A stretch of DNA of 64,000 nucleotides from Parablautia intestinalis (GTDB taxonomy: Bacteria; Bacillota; Clostridia; Lachnospirales; Lachnospiraceae): NCBI GenBank assembly GCA_003612395.1, contig RAYQ01000013.1, forward strand, positions 99,474-163,473, in the 5' to 3' direction. Below the pieces are notes generated by a model. It did no database searches. It worked only from the letters and a program-made list of their open reading frames with translations, and had not been told where the DNA came from. Shown piece after piece: positions 17,781-28,487 of the stretch; the first letter of the stretch is position 1, and each line of letters starts with the position of its first letter. The translations under genes and the position numbers were made by a program.

Positions 17781-20156
17781 GTGAAAAAAAGTGACAGAAT
17801 CTGGATGAAGGTGGCTGCCATAGTAGTTCTGGTAGTGCTGTTTATTTGGCTCATCTATAAGGATGAGACTTTTTTTCAGCTGGAACAGCCGGAAGGAGAA
17901 TACATGCCTGCGGCAGATGTGAAGATACTGATTGATGAACTTGTGCTGGCAGGGGCTAAAGGGATTGATACCGTTTCATTAAGAGAATGTATGGACAGAA
18001 ATCTCACAGTGGAGGCCGATTATATAAGCTATGATACATATTGCCAGCTCCTGAATTGTCTGCTGGGGAAAGAAGGGCTGGCGGAAAAAAATGACCGGCT
18101 AAGGAACAGTATCTTATATAAAAATAAATATAAAGAGGATTTCATACTGCTGAAAGAGGACTGGTATGCCAGCTATGATAAACTGACGGCATTTTTTGGT
18201 CTGGAGGATGCTATCCAAAAAAAAGTGGTGGAAATCCTATGCGGCAGCTCTGCTCTTGCAGGAGAAAAAGTGCTTGAGCAGGGCAGTCTTCTTGGCGTAA
18301 ATGGTGAAAGCTATATTTATGTCTCCGGGGAGTTCGCGGATCTCACATTTACTTCCCTGCGGGCGTATGTTCATGGAGACAGGCTCCTTACGCTGTTAGA
18401 ATGCCTGCCGGATAAAGGAAATATTAAGAACGTGTGGATTATGGAAGCGGAGGATGAGAAAATTCGTTTTTTTTATGAGGGATATGAGATCGCAGGAGAT
18501 GTACCGGAGCTTTCCAAGGCGCCGGATCAGGTCAGAGAGCAGGTTGCAGATCTGACTTTTCAAAACGGAGTTATCTGTGAAACTGCGGTGAAAGGCGAGC
18601 GCATTAGTGGAAAACTTCTTGGTATGGAACAGGGACAGATTGAACTGGAGGGGTATGGAAAAATTTCTTTAAAGGAGGACTGCGTGGGATACCAGCTTTA
18701 TGAAAAGCTGAGGGAGGCGGAGCAGTCGGAATTATCCATTGGCTATGATTTTTCTGATTTTGTGCTGGAGGAGGGAAAAGTTTGTGCTTTTTTGATTACC
18801 CGGAAAGAAAAGATGGAAACTATACGGGTGGCAATTAAAAGCAATAATTTCAGCAGCCTGTATCATGAAAAGCTTGTTTTAAAAAGTCAGGATAACATGA
18901 TGGTTTCCTACGGGTCCTATGGGGAACGGAAGCAGGAAGAAATACCTGCCGGAGAGGAGCTTGTGCTTGAAATAGGCGGCCCTTATTTTTCGGGGGACAG
19001 GGTGGAAGTGAAAACGGAAGTCAACACCGGAAAAATTCAGGTTCTTTCTTTGGAGCGCAGCCAGGGGACACCGGCCTATAGAGGTAGCCTGGAGATTGCG
19101 GAAACGGAAAACGGGCTTGCACTGATTAATGAAGTGCTGTTAGAAGAATATCTTTATTCGGTGGTTCCCAGTGAAATGCCGGCCTCCTATCCGTCCGAGG
19201 CCCTGAAGGCACAGGCTGTGTGTGCAAGAACTTATGGATACCGCTATCTGACCCGGCCGGGGTATGGACAATTGGGTGCACACGTGGATGACAGCGTAAG
19301 CTATCAGGTTTACAATAATATTGCGGAAAATATGGAATCAACCAGAGCTGTGAAGGAAACGGCAGGGATGCTGCTTTTGTATGAAAATGAGCCCGTAAGC
19401 ACCTACTATTATTCCACTTCCTGTGGATTCGGGGCTGACGCCGGTGTTTGGAATGCGGATCAGAAAGATAAAATGCCTTATTTGAGTTCTGCCCATATTG
19501 GGTGGAAGGATGAGAAGGGAAGCGAACCTGCTGCTGCGGAGCTTTCCCAGGAAGAAAGCTTCAGAGCCTATATTTCTCTGGCTGATGAGACTGCTTATGA
19601 GAAGGACGAAGCATGGTTCCGGTGGCAGTATCAGGTGACAGAACTGGATGTTTCTCTTTTTTATGAGAGATTAAGGGAACGGTATGCGGCAGGGGCAGAT
19701 AAGGTGCTTACCTTCAACGGGAAGGGAGAACCGGAGAAAAATCCGGAAAACTTTGAGGCAAAGGAACCGGAAGAATTTAAAAAGGTTTACGGGATCATAT
19801 GCTTAAAGCGCAAAGAAGGCGGCGTGTTAGATGAACTTTTGATTAAAACAGATAAAGGAACCTATAAAGTGGTTTCGGAGTATAATATCCGGTATATTTT
19901 AAATCAGGGAGGCGGGGTAAGAAGACAGGACGGTTCAGAATATGAAAGCGCTGTGCTGCTGCCAAGCGCTTATTTGATAATAGATGTTGAAAAAAAAGAC
20001 GATAATGTGGTAGGATATAGTATATTTGGCGGCGGCTACGGCCATGGAGTCGGTATGTCTCAAAACGGAGCAAAGAGCATGGGTCTTTTGGGACTTAACT
20101 GCGGGGAAATTCTTTCTTTTTTCTATACGGATTGTGAAATTGAAAAAATATATTAA
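17781..20156 (+). CDS. SpoIID/LytB domain protein, membrane-anchored
   Basis: A 791-aa protein with an N-terminal membrane anchor (about residues 10-25), a long extracytoplasmic region of unknown fold, and a C-terminal SpoIID/LytB domain. The domain begins near NEVLLEEYLYSVVPSEMP (about residue 452) and includes EALKAQAVCARTYGYR, a STSCGF region and the closing GGGYGHGVGMSQNGA motif. SpoIID is a lytic transglycosylase of the engulfing mother cell; this much longer form is typical of Lachnospiraceae and may act in general wall remodelling. The start is GTG 17781 after GGAGG. The next gene follows after 26 bp. Confidence 0.88.
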   Translation: MKKSDRIWMKVAAIVVLVVLFIWLIYKDETFFQLEQPEGEYMPAADVKILIDELVLAGAKGIDTVSLRECMDRNLTVEADYISYDTYCQLLNCLLGKEGLAEKNDRLRNSILYKNKYKEDFILLKEDWYASYDKLTAFFGLEDAIQKKVVEILCGSSALAGEKVLEQGSLLGVNGESYIYVSGEFADLTFTSLRAYVHGDRLLTLLECLPDKGNIKNVWIMEAEDEKIRFFYEGYEIAGDVPELSKAPDQVREQVADLTFQNGVICETAVKGERISGKLLGMEQGQIELEGYGKISLKEDCVGYQLYEKLREAEQSELSIGYDFSDFVLEEGKVCAFLITRKEKMETIRVAIKSNNFSSLYHEKLVLKSQDNMMVSYGSYGERKQEEIPAGEELVLEIGGPYFSGDRVEVKTEVNTGKIQVLSLERSQGTPAYRGSLEIAETENGLALINEVLLEEYLYSVVPSEMPASYPSEALKAQAVCARTYGYRYLTRPGYGQLGAHVDDSVSYQVYNNIAENMESTRAVKETAGMLLLYENEPVSTYYYSTSCGFGADAGVWNADQKDKMPYLSSAHIGWKDEKGSEPAAAELSQEESFRAYISLADETAYEKDEAWFRWQYQVTELDVSLFYERLRERYAAGADKVLTFNGKGEPEKNPENFEAKEPEEFKKVYGIICLKRKEGGVLDELLIKTDKGTYKVVSEYNIRYILNQGGGVRRQDGSEYESAVLLPSAYLIIDVEKKDDNVVGYSIFGGGYGHGVGMSQNGAKSMGLLGLNCGEILSFFYTDCEIEKIY

Positions 20157-20182
20157 CAACTTGCGACATGCGGGGGACAGGT

Positions 20183-21040
20183 ATGCTAAAAAGGTTATTG
20201 TTTATAGGATATGATTTCGGAAAGCATATGAGTAAAAAAAACATAAGCGTTTTTGCCTCAAGCACGGCATTTTTTCTTTTCTTATCTTTAATTCCGGCAC
20301 TGATGCTGCTGTGCGCCATTATACCTTACACCCCTGTTACAAAGGCAAATCTTATGAATCTGGCAAAAATAGTTTCGCCTGATGCCATGAATGCGTTTCT
20401 GGTAGGGATTATTGATGACGTTTACAGCAAATCAATTGGAATTGTGTCTGTTACCGCTGTTGTCACTCTCTGGTCGGCGGGAAAGGGTGTGCTGGCTTTA
20501 ATGCGCGGGTTAAACGCGGTGAATGATGTGGAGGAAGACAGAAACTATGTGCTGCTTCGCCTGGTGGCCAGCCTGTATACGGTTCTGCTTTTGGCTGTGG
20601 TGCTCTTGTCACTTCTTATCATGGTCTTTGGAAATTCTCTGGTGAGGCTCATTGTGGGAATTATCCCGCAGACTGCCTATCTGTTTGAACTGCTTATGCA
20701 TTTTCGGACGCCTTTTATGTGGGTGGTACTTACAGTGGTGGTTGCCCTTATGTATGCTTATGTGCCGGGGACGCGTACAGGCTTTAAGCTTCAGATTCCC
20801 GGAGCCGGATTTGCGGCAGTGGGATGGAGTGTGATGACCTGGGGATTTTCCATTTATATTGATGAGTTTAACGGTTTTAATACATACGGGAGCCTTACCA
20901 CGATTATTATTTTGATGCTCTGGCTGTATGCTACTATGTATATCATACTGGCAGGGGCGTATATTAACCGTTATTTTAAACCGGCTTTTCAATTTCTTAT
21001 GGGGAAAAAGCATATTGACAAGCGGGATAAGATTGGCTAA
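20183..21040 (+). CDS. YihY/UPF0761 family membrane protein
   Basis: A 285-aa integral membrane protein with about six helices, of the family once misnamed ribonuclease BN. Typical features are the N-terminal SVFASSTAFFLFLSLIPALM, a central GKGVLALMRGLNAV stretch and the C-terminal TYGSLTTIIILMLWLYAT motif. Its transport or envelope role is unproven. ATG 20183 is preferred over 20168 because GGGGGACAGG immediately precedes it. A hairpin (AGCAGCAT/ATGCTGCT, 21059-21088) follows the stop. Confidence 0.88.
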   Translation: MLKRLLFIGYDFGKHMSKKNISVFASSTAFFLFLSLIPALMLLCAIIPYTPVTKANLMNLAKIVSPDAMNAFLVGIIDDVYSKSIGIVSVTAVVTLWSAGKGVLALMRGLNAVNDVEEDRNYVLLRLVASLYTVLLLAVVLLSLLIMVFGNSLVRLIVGIIPQTAYLFELLMHFRTPFMWVVLTVVVALMYAYVPGTRTGFKLQIPGAGFAAVGWSVMTWGFSIYIDEFNGFNTYGSLTTIIILMLWLYATMYIILAGAYINRYFKPAFQFLMGKKHIDKRDKIG

Positions 21041-21094
21041 AATAAGAAAAGTTAAATAAGCAGCATTTTAAGTATGCTTATGCTGCTGTGAACA

Positions 21095-21410
21095 GAAAAA
21101 GCTGTGAAGGTGTTTAAGTAGCAGGATATCTTCTGCCAGAGAGAGGGAGTCATCGGCTGAAAGCTTCCTTGAGTTCAGATATAAAATGCCAGGCGGAGTA
21201 TACCGTTTGGTTTTCTGTGAATTTCCCACCGGAGCTGTCAAACCTAACGCAGAAATGAAAAAGAGTATGTTTTCGTAAACTGTCAGTAAGTTTGAACGTA
21301 GCACGCGTTAAGTGAAGTGAGAGCCTGTCGATTGACAGGAATCTGGGTGGTACCGCGGAGAATATTCGTCCCTTGTGTTTAGTTGCACAGGGGATATTTT
21401 TTACTGGTTT
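21095..21410 (+). promoter_or_regulatory. T-box riboswitch, tRNA-Phe specific, ahead of pheST
   Basis: The T-box core TGGGTGGTACCGCGG is at 21344-21358 and pairs with the uncharged tRNA acceptor end. Stem I features lie upstream (GAGAGAGGGAG near 21140 and a downstream AG-rich region). The specifier is best read as TTC at 21223-21225 (GTGAATTTCCCACC), which is Phe and matches the gene it controls. The competing terminator is CCCTTGTG (21370-21377) pairing with CACAGGGG (21386-21393), followed by six T. Confidence 0.92.
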
Positions 21411-21431
21411 TACAGAGAAAGGAAGGAAAAT

Positions 21432-22451
21432 ATGAAGGAAAGACTGGAGCAGATTAAAGCGGAGGCTTTAAAGCAAATCCAAAACAGTGATGCGCTGGAT
21501 AAGCTAAATGAGATCAGGGTAAGCTATCTGGGCAAAAAGGGCGAACTGACCGCCGTGTTAAAGAGCATGAAGGATGTGGCAGCAGAAGAACGGCCTAAGG
21601 TGGGCCAGATGGTAAATGAGACAAGGCAGGAAATAGAAGCAGTTCTGGCACAGGCAAAAGAAAAGATGGAGAAAGCAGTCCTGGAGGCAAGGCTGCAAAA
21701 TGAAACCATTGATGTGACGCTGCCAGCTAAAAAAAATAATGTAGGGCACCGCCACCCCAACACCATCGCTTTGGAGGAAGTGGAACGTATTTTTGTGGGT
21801 ATGGGATATGAAGTGGTGGAAGGCCCCGAAGTGGAAACCGATTATTATAATTTCGAGGCGCTTAATATTCCGGCAGATCATCCGGCAAAGGATGAGCAGG
21901 ATACCTTTTACATTAACGGGGATTTCCTTTTAAGAACCCAGACCTCCAGCACCCAGGTTCATGAGATGGAAAAGGAAAAGCTGCCTATCCGGATGATTGC
22001 GCCAGGGCGGGTATTCCGTTCGGATGAGGTAGACGCTACCCATTCCCCTTCTTTCCACCAGGTGGAAGGACTGGTAATAGACAGACACATTACATTTGCA
22101 GATCTGAAAGGAACGCTGGCGGAGTTTGCCAGAGAGCTTTTCGGGGAGGATACAAAGGTAAAATTCCGTCCCCATCATTTTAATTTCACAGAGCCAAGCG
22201 CTGAGATGGATGTCTCCTGCTTTAAATGCGGGGGTAAAGGCTGCCGCTTCTGTAAAGGTTCGGGCTGGATTGAAATTTTGGGCTGTGGTATGGTGCATCC
22301 TAACGTGCTTTCCATGAGCGGCATAGATCCTGAGAAATATTCCGGATTTGCTTTTGGCGTAGGTCTTGAGAGAATAGCTCTTCTTAAATATGAAATTGAT
22401 GATATGCGTCTGCTTTATGAAAATGATATCCGCTTTTTGAAACAATTTTAG
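21432..22451 (+). CDS. pheS: Phenylalanine-tRNA ligase alpha subunit
   Basis: Class II synthetase alpha chain, 339 aa from ATG 21432 (GGAAGGAAAA upstream). It has an N-terminal coiled coil (residues 1-85), motif 2 GRVFRSDEVDATHSPSFHQV and motif 3 GFAFGVGLERIALL. It also carries the CFKCGGKGCRFCKGSGW zinc-knuckle-like insertion found in many Firmicutes PheS. It acts as an alpha2-beta2 tetramer with PheT and is expressed under T-box control. Confidence 0.96.
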   Translation: MKERLEQIKAEALKQIQNSDALDKLNEIRVSYLGKKGELTAVLKSMKDVAAEERPKVGQMVNETRQEIEAVLAQAKEKMEKAVLEARLQNETIDVTLPAKKNNVGHRHPNTIALEEVERIFVGMGYEVVEGPEVETDYYNFEALNIPADHPAKDEQDTFYINGDFLLRTQTSSTQVHEMEKEKLPIRMIAPGRVFRSDEVDATHSPSFHQVEGLVIDRHITFADLKGTLAEFARELFGEDTKVKFRPHHFNFTEPSAEMDVSCFKCGGKGCRFCKGSGWIEILGCGMVHPNVLSMSGIDPEKYSGFAFGVGLERIALLKYEIDDMRLLYENDIRFLKQF

Positions 22452-22598
22452 GCTGCTTTCACAAAAGTTATACTTGTGCCTTCTTTATGCCGGGTTTGCG
22501 CCGGGAACGGCGTTGGCACAAGTTCGTATTCTTTGGAAACAGATTATGGGCCGCTGTCTGGCAGGGCGGGGGCTGTAGACGGAAAGGAAGGAAAGGAA

Positions 22599-25019
22599 AT
22601 GAATACAGCATTATCATGGATACAGGCTTATGTGCCTGAACTATCCTGTACGGATCAGGAGTATTGCGATGCAATGACCCTTACGGGAACGAAGGTGGAG
22701 AATTACGCAAGGCTGGATAAAAATCTGGAAAAGATTGTGATAGGACAGATCGAAAAGATAGAAAAGCATCCCGATGCGGATAAACTGATAGTATGCCGGG
22801 TGAATATAGGCACAGAGGTAATTCAAATTGTGACGGGTGCACCCAATGTTAAGGAAGGAGACAAAATTCCTGTAGTTCTTGACGGCGGAAAGGTGGCGGG
22901 AGGCCATGACGGAGGACCGCTGCCTGAGGAAGGAATCAGAATTAAGGCAGGCAAACTGCGGGGAATTATGTCAAACGGCATGATGTGTTCTATAGAGGAG
23001 CTTGGGTCTGACAGGAATATGTACCCGGAAGCGCCGGAGAACGGAATTTATATTTTTCCGGAGGATGCAGAGGTGGGGGCTAACGCCGTTAAGGCGCTTG
23101 GCATGCATGACACGGTATTTGAATATGAGATTACTTCCAACAGGGTGGACTGCTACAGCGTGCTTGGCATTGCAAGAGAAGCGGCAGCCACTTTCCGCAA
23201 ACCTTTTGTTCCTCCTGTTGTAAAAGTCAAAGAAAATGGAGAAGATATCAGGGATTATGTTAAAGTGGAAGTAAAGGATGCTGATCTGTGTACCAGATAC
23301 TGTGCAAGAGTCTGTACTAATATAAAGATAGCGCCTTCGCCGGAATGGATGCAAAAAAGGCTTCGTGCCAGCGGCATCCGTCCCATCAACAATTTAGTCG
23401 ACATCACCAATTATGTGATGGAGGAATACGGCCAGCCCATGCATGCATTTGATTTGGATACGGTGGCAGGACACAAGATTATTGTGCGACGCGCCAAAGA
23501 CGGAGATGAGTTCCAGACGCTGGATGAACAGATGCGGAAGCTGGATAAAGATATCCTTATGATCTGCGATGCGGAAAAGGAGATTGGCATTGCAGGCATC
23601 ATGGGTGGTGAAAACAGTAAAATTACGGATGAGGTGAAAACAGTTCTGTTTGAGGCAGCTACTTTCAATGGCGCTAATATTCGTAAGTCGGCAAAGCGGC
23701 TTGGTCTGCGCACAGATGCTTCCGGAAAGTTTGAAAAGGGACTTGACCCTCATAATGCAGAGGCAGCTATCAACCGCGCCTGCCAGCTCATCCAGGAGCT
23801 TGGCTGTGGGGAAGTGGTTGGCGGTATGGTAGATGTGTGCCAGCCCATGAAGGAAAAAGAAAAAATTCCATTTGATCCGGGTAAAATCAATGCCCTTTTG
23901 GGAACAGACGTTACAAGAGAAGAAATGCTGGACATCTTTAAGATGCTGGAAATTGAATATGACGAGGACACAAACAATCTGATTGTACCTACCTACAGAC
24001 AGGATCTTGGGTGCTGCGCCGATATAGCGGAGGAAGTGGCAAGATTTTTTGGATATGACAAGATCCCTACTACTCTGCCAAATGGAGAGGCAACTGCCGG
24101 GAAAATTTCCTACAAGCTCCGCATCGAACAAAAGGCAAGGGATATTGCAGAGTATTGCGGGTTCTCACAGGGGATGCATTATTCCTTTGAAAGTCCAAAG
24201 GTATTTGATAAGCTTTTACTGCCGAAGGATTCACCTCTGCGGAATGCTATTGTGATTGCAAATCCTTTAGGAGAAGATTTTTCCATTATGCGTACCATTT
24301 CTTTAAATGGAATGCTCACTTCCCTGGCAACGAACTATAACCGGAGAAATAAGGATGTAAGGTTGTATGAGCTTGGCAACATTTACCTGCCTCATGAATT
24401 TCCGCTGACACAGCTTCCCGATGAGAGAATGCAGTTCACCCTTGGCATGTATGGAGACGGTGACTTTTTCACCATGAAAGGGGTTGTGGAGGAGTTCTTT
24501 GATGCCATTGGTATGAATAAAAAGACGATATACGATCCACTCTCAGGCAAGCCCTTCCTTCACCCGGGACGCCAGGCGAATATTGTATATGATAAAGAAG
24601 TGGTTGGATACCTGGGAGAGGTTCACCCCAGCGTATGCGACAGCTATGATATTGGCACAAGAGTTTATGTTGCAGTGATGGATATGCCGTATATTGTGAA
24701 GAGAGCAACTTTTGACAGAAAATATGAAGGAATTGCAAAATATCCTGCTGTTTCAAGGGATATCAGTATGGTGGTTCCCCAAAATGTCCTGGCCGGACAG
24801 ATTGAGGCGATGATTGAACAAAGAGGTGGAAAGCTGTTGGAGTCCTGTAAGCTGTTTGATATTTATGAAGGAGAGCAAATCAGGGAAGGATTTAAGTCAG
24901 TAGCTTACTCTGTCACATTCAGGGCAAAAGATCGCACGCTGGAGGAAAGTGATGTCTTGGGAGCCATGAAAAAGATATTGAACGGTCTTGAAAGCATGGG
25001 CATTGAACTTAGGCAGTAG
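22599..25019 (+). CDS. pheT: Phenylalanine-tRNA ligase beta subunit
   Basis: An 806-aa beta chain. Domains in order: tRNA-binding EMAP/OB fold (KIEKHPDADKLIVCRVN, residues 40-150), B3/B4 editing region, B5 (about residues 405-475), the catalytic-like core and the C-terminal FDX-ACB anticodon-binding domain (YPAVSRDISMVV to the end). The chosen ATG 22599 follows GGAAAGGAAAGG; the frame is open 41 codons further 5' but that part has no ribosome site and no similarity. It is separated from pheS by 147 bp and is probably read from the same T-box transcript. Confidence 0.95.
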   Translation: MNTALSWIQAYVPELSCTDQEYCDAMTLTGTKVENYARLDKNLEKIVIGQIEKIEKHPDADKLIVCRVNIGTEVIQIVTGAPNVKEGDKIPVVLDGGKVAGGHDGGPLPEEGIRIKAGKLRGIMSNGMMCSIEELGSDRNMYPEAPENGIYIFPEDAEVGANAVKALGMHDTVFEYEITSNRVDCYSVLGIAREAAATFRKPFVPPVVKVKENGEDIRDYVKVEVKDADLCTRYCARVCTNIKIAPSPEWMQKRLRASGIRPINNLVDITNYVMEEYGQPMHAFDLDTVAGHKIIVRRAKDGDEFQTLDEQMRKLDKDILMICDAEKEIGIAGIMGGENSKITDEVKTVLFEAATFNGANIRKSAKRLGLRTDASGKFEKGLDPHNAEAAINRACQLIQELGCGEVVGGMVDVCQPMKEKEKIPFDPGKINALLGTDVTREEMLDIFKMLEIEYDEDTNNLIVPTYRQDLGCCADIAEEVARFFGYDKIPTTLPNGEATAGKISYKLRIEQKARDIAEYCGFSQGMHYSFESPKVFDKLLLPKDSPLRNAIVIANPLGEDFSIMRTISLNGMLTSLATNYNRRNKDVRLYELGNIYLPHEFPLTQLPDERMQFTLGMYGDGDFFTMKGVVEEFFDAIGMNKKTIYDPLSGKPFLHPGRQANIVYDKEVVGYLGEVHPSVCDSYDIGTRVYVAVMDMPYIVKRATFDRKYEGIAKYPAVSRDISMVVPQNVLAGQIEAMIEQRGGKLLESCKLFDIYEGEQIREGFKSVAYSVTFRAKDRTLEESDVLGAMKKILNGLESMGIELRQ

Positions 25020-25062
25020 ACTTAAGTTTGTCTAAAACTTCGGGCAGGAGGAATGCGCTGAA

Positions 25063-25083
25063 AAACGCCTTAAAAGGCGGGTG
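25063..25083 (+). terminator. Weak hairpin after pheT
   Basis: CGCCTT (25066-25071) pairs with AAGGCG (25074-25079) but only a broken T tract follows, so termination would be partial at best. Confidence 0.35.
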
Positions 25084-25164
25084 TTCTTCATAAAGATTTG
25101 TATTGCCGCCAAACGGTAAAAACAGTGCGGCATAAAAATAATAAAGGAATTATGGAGGTTTGAA

Positions 25165-26643
25165 ATGGAGAAAAAAAATACCTGGGAAACGTACAATGAA
25201 AGTCAACTAAGGGAAACGGACGTGTTTGCCGACCAGTACAGGAGCTTTTTGGACGCAGCAAAAACAGAAAGAGAGTGTGTGGATTATGTTGTGAATGCTG
25301 CTGAAGAAAAAGGATACCGTGAGCTGCAGACTGTCATAAAAGAGGGCGGAAGCCTTAAAAAGGGAGATAAGGTATACGCGGTCTGGATGAATAAGTCAGT
25401 GGCAATGTTCCGTATAGGAGAAAAGCCTATGGCGGAGGGCATGAACATTCTTGGAGCGCATATTGATTCTCCAAGACTTGATGTAAAGCAGAATCCCCTT
25501 TATGAGGATGAGGGATTTGCGTATCTTGATACCCATTACTATGGAGGTGTCAAAAAGTACCAGTGGGTAACAATTCCCCTTTCACTGCATGGCGTGATTG
25601 TAAAGAAAGATGGAACTACCGTGGAGCTTAATATTGGGGAAAATGAGGATGATCCGGTTTTCTTTATTTCGGACCTTCTCATTCATCTTGCACAGGAACA
25701 GCTTGAGAAAAAAGCTTCAAAAGTGATAGAAGGCGAAGCACTGGATATCATTGTCGGCAACAGGCCCATCGTTTTAGGAAAGGAAGATGGATCCGGTCAA
25801 GAGGATTGCGGCTGTGAGAATGCAGGATATAAGGCAGATGATGTGTCAAACGAGAAGAAAGATAAAGAACGTGCCCGGGATGCAGTTAAAAAGGGCATTT
25901 TAGATATTCTAAAAAAGAACTATGGCGTGGAGGAGGAAGATTTTCTTTCCGCAGAGCTTGAGGTGGTGCCTGCCGGAAAGGCAAGAGAGGCAGGTCTTGA
26001 CCGCAGTATGCTTTTAGCTTATGGACAGGATGACAGAGTATGCGCATATACTTCCCTTCGGGCTATGCTTGAGGTAGAGGAAACAGACAGAACTGCCTGC
26101 TGCCTTTTGGTGGATAAAGAAGAAATTGGCAGTGTGGGAGCCACCGGTATGCAGTCAAGATTCTTTGAAAATATGGTTGCGGAGGTGATGAATCTCACGG
26201 GAGAATATTCGGAACTTAATGTGAGAAGATGCCTGGCATCCTCCTGTATGCTTTCCTCTGATGTGAGCAGTGCCTATGACCCGTCCTTTGCATCCAGCTT
26301 TGATAAGAAAAACGTGGCTTACCTTGGCGGCGGCATGGTATTTAACAAATTTACAGGCGCAAGGGGTAAATCAGGATCTAACGATGCCAATGCAGAGTAT
26401 CTGGCACACATCCGCAAAATTTTTGAGGAAGAAAATATCAACTTCCAGACGGCAGAGCTGGGCAGAGTAGACCTTGGGGGCGGCGGAACAATCGCATATA
26501 TCCTTGCACTTTACGGTATGAATGTAATCGACTGCGGTGTGGCCGTATTAAATATGCACGCTCCATGGGAGGCTACCAGCAAGGCGGACGTGTTCGAGAC
26601 AAAACGCGGATACGAGGCTTTCTTAAAAGGAGCCTGTCTGTAA
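25165..26643 (+). CDS. M18 family zinc aminopeptidase
   Basis: A 492-aa dizinc aminopeptidase (aspartyl aminopeptidase/ApeA group) that removes N-terminal acidic or neutral residues from peptides. Metal and catalytic motifs: [10 protein letters not shown] with the first His, a DDR aspartate region, [13 protein letters not shown] with the Glu pair, and LNMHAPWE with the C-terminal His. A polar insertion of about 35 residues (around 205-240) separates the halves of the domain. The ribosome site is TGGAGG and the start ATG 25165. The stop overlaps the queA start by one base (TAATG). Confidence 0.92.
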   Translation: MEKKNTWETYNESQLRETDVFADQYRSFLDAAKTERECVDYVVNAAEEKGYRELQTVIKEGGSLKKGDKVYAVWMNKSVAMFRIGEKPMAEGMNILGAHIDSPRLDVKQNPLYEDEGFAYLDTHYYGGVKKYQWVTIPLSLHGVIVKKDGTTVELNIGENEDDPVFFISDLLIHLAQEQLEKKASKVIEGEALDIIVGNRPIVLGKEDGSGQEDCGCENAGYKADDVSNEKKDKERARDAVKKGILDILKKNYGVEEEDFLSAELEVVPAGKAREAGLDRSMLLAYGQDDRVCAYTSLRAMLEVEETDRTACCLLVDKEEIGSVGATGMQSRFFENMVAEVMNLTGEYSELNVRRCLASSCMLSSDVSSAYDPSFASSFDKKNVAYLGGGMVFNKFTGARGKSGSNDANAEYLAHIRKIFEEENINFQTAELGRVDLGGGGTIAYILALYGMNVIDCGVAVLNMHAPWEATSKADVFETKRGYEAFLKGACL

Positions 26644-27686
26644 TGGGGACAAAAGATGAGCTGAAAACTTCGGACTTTTATTTTGATCTTCCAGGGGAGC
26701 TGATAGCTCAGGATCCCCTGGAAGAGAGAACTTCATCACGTCTGCTTATTCTTGACAAAAAAACGGGCGATATAAAGCATCAGGCATTCCGGAATATCAT
26801 TGACTACCTTAATCCCGGAGACTGCCTTGTGCTGAATAATACCAAAGTGCTTCCGGCAAGACTGCTTGGCGTGAAAAAAGATACCGGTGCCGGGATTGAA
26901 ATTCTTCTTTTAAGAAGAAGAGAAGGAAATATTTGGGAAACCCTGGTAAAGCCCGGGAAAAAGGCGCGCCCGGGGACGCAGCTTATTTTTGGTGACGGTT
27001 TATTGCAGGCGGAGGTGCTGGATGTGGCAGCGGAGGGCAACCGGCTGGTCAGATTCTCCTATGAAGGAATTTTCGAGGAGGTTTTAGACAGTCTTGGGGA
27101 AATGCCTCTTCCTCCTTATATTACTCATAAACTGAAGGATAAAAACCGTTACCAGACAGTATATGCCAAATATGACGGGTCAGCGGCGGCCCCCACAGCA
27201 GGGCTTCATTTTACCCGGGAGCTTTTAGAGCAGATAGAAGCCAAAGGAGTAAAACTCGCCTATGTAACATTACATGTTGGTCTTGGCACCTTCCGGCCCG
27301 TGAAGGCCGAACATATTTTAGAGCATCACATGCATTCCGAGTATTATCAGGTGACGGCAGAAGCGGCGCAAACCATAAATGAGACAAAAAAAAGCGGCAA
27401 AAGGGTTATCTGTGTGGGAACTACCAGCTGCAGGACAGTGGAAAGCGCGGCGGATGAAAAGGGAATGCTGAAAGAGTGCTGCGGCGATACCGATATTTTT
27501 ATTTATCCGGGATATCGGTTTAAAGTGCTGGATTGTCTGATCACCAATTTTCACCTGCCTGAATCAACGCTTCTTATGCTGGTCAGTGCCCTTGCAGGGA
27601 GGGAAAATGTACTGAAAGCTTATGATAGAGCGGTTGAGGAGAGATACCGTTTTTTTTCTTTTGGGGACGCAATGCTTGTGATTTAA
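26643..27686 (+). CDS. queA: S-adenosylmethionine:tRNA ribosyltransferase-isomerase
   Basis: Penultimate step of queuosine synthesis on tRNA: transfers the ribosyl part of SAM to 7-aminomethyl-7-deazaguanine. It is 347 aa, full length. Characteristic stretches are [45 protein letters not shown] and [23 protein letters not shown] 26643 overlaps the aminopeptidase stop, giving translational coupling. An open frame further 5' is inside the aminopeptidase gene and is rejected. Confidence 0.96.
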   Translation: MGTKDELKTSDFYFDLPGELIAQDPLEERTSSRLLILDKKTGDIKHQAFRNIIDYLNPGDCLVLNNTKVLPARLLGVKKDTGAGIEILLLRRREGNIWETLVKPGKKARPGTQLIFGDGLLQAEVLDVAAEGNRLVRFSYEGIFEEVLDSLGEMPLPPYITHKLKDKNRYQTVYAKYDGSAAAPTAGLHFTRELLEQIEAKGVKLAYVTLHVGLGTFRPVKAEHILEHHMHSEYYQVTAEAAQTINETKKSGKRVICVGTTSCRTVESAADEKGMLKECCGDTDIFIYPGYRFKVLDCLITNFHLPESTLLMLVSALAGRENVLKAYDRAVEERYRFFSFGDAMLVI

Positions 27687-27826
27687 CACCGCTTTCGTTC
27701 ATTTGTTGCACAAAAACTATTAAATCACAATCGGAATTTTATGATATAGAAATGGATAATTATAAGATGAATGCAGATAATGAATTCATGAAAGAATGGG
27801 AGAAAGCGTAGAAAGTGATAGTAAAG

Positions 27827-27866
27827 CCGGAGAGCCAATGCTTGCCAGAGTGCTTTCCGGTTTTTT
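27827..27866 (+). terminator. Intrinsic terminator, 140 bp after queA
   Basis: CCGGAGAGC (27827-27835) pairs with GCTTTCCGG (27852-27860, one G-T pair), followed by six T. It closes the backbone transcription unit. Confidence 0.8.
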
Positions 27867-27900
27867 ATGCCTGAAAAACTCGGATACGGCGAATTTTTAG

Positions 27901-28288
27901 AAGAAGAATGCAGAGGAATTTACCAAAAAGAGCCAGTCAGTTACATACCTTGTGTTTCCTGCGGAAAGCAAGGAACTGCTTGGATATTTTACCCTTACAC
28001 TAAAGCCTTTGTCGGTCAGGGGTGAAACCGTAAGCAATACCACGAAAAGAAAACTGTTGCGTATCAGCGAACTTGACGAGAGTTCAGATACATATACCAT
28101 ATCAGCCTATCTGATTGCCCGGCTTGGGATAAATTATATGAATGGTGCAAATAACAAGATTACAGGAAAAGATGTTATCTTTTTATCGGGAAACTGTTTT
28201 TTTGCGGTTTGGTGCAAGGCAGACCACATCAGATATGGATGAATCGCATGAGTTGATACAGCTTTTAAGGTTGTCCGGGATAGTGTAA
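27901..28288 (+). pseudogene. GNAT acetyltransferase relic
   Basis: Starting just after an in-frame TAG, a frame reads NAEEFTKKS, TYLVF, ELLGYFTLTLKPLSV, RISELDESSDTYTISAYLIA and ITGKDV. These segments occur in this order in a Firmicutes GNAT family. Near 28,190 the frame breaks, and a second frame continues SDMDESHELIQLLRLSGIV, the usual C terminus, ending at TAA 28288. So the N terminus is missing or stopped and there is at least one frameshift. Whether its ancestor was a toxin-type GNAT is not decidable. Confidence 0.65.
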
Positions 28289-28487
28289 GGTGTTTTCGTG
28301 TTTGTATATGATTAAATCGGTAAGAACTAAATGGATAAATGATAATGTAAGAAAGGGCTGCTGTAGCATTTCACTTTTACAAAAATTAGTGGGATGGATT
28401 TATGACGAAATATTTGTTCAGGAACATGTGTATTCAGAAACATATACTGAAATATGAAAATTTCTAAAAACGGGGAGGCGCTTGTAC
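28289..28487. other. AT-rich gap, nothing recognised except a ribosome site
   Basis: Between the GNAT relic and the next small gene I see only short broken frames. GGGGAGG at 28473-28479 serves the following ATG. Confidence 0.5.

Noticed and set aside
22476..22598. 41-residue N-terminal extension of PheT
   Set aside because: No ribosome site before 22476 and the extension is unlike PheT; GGAAAGGAAAGG directly precedes ATG 22599.
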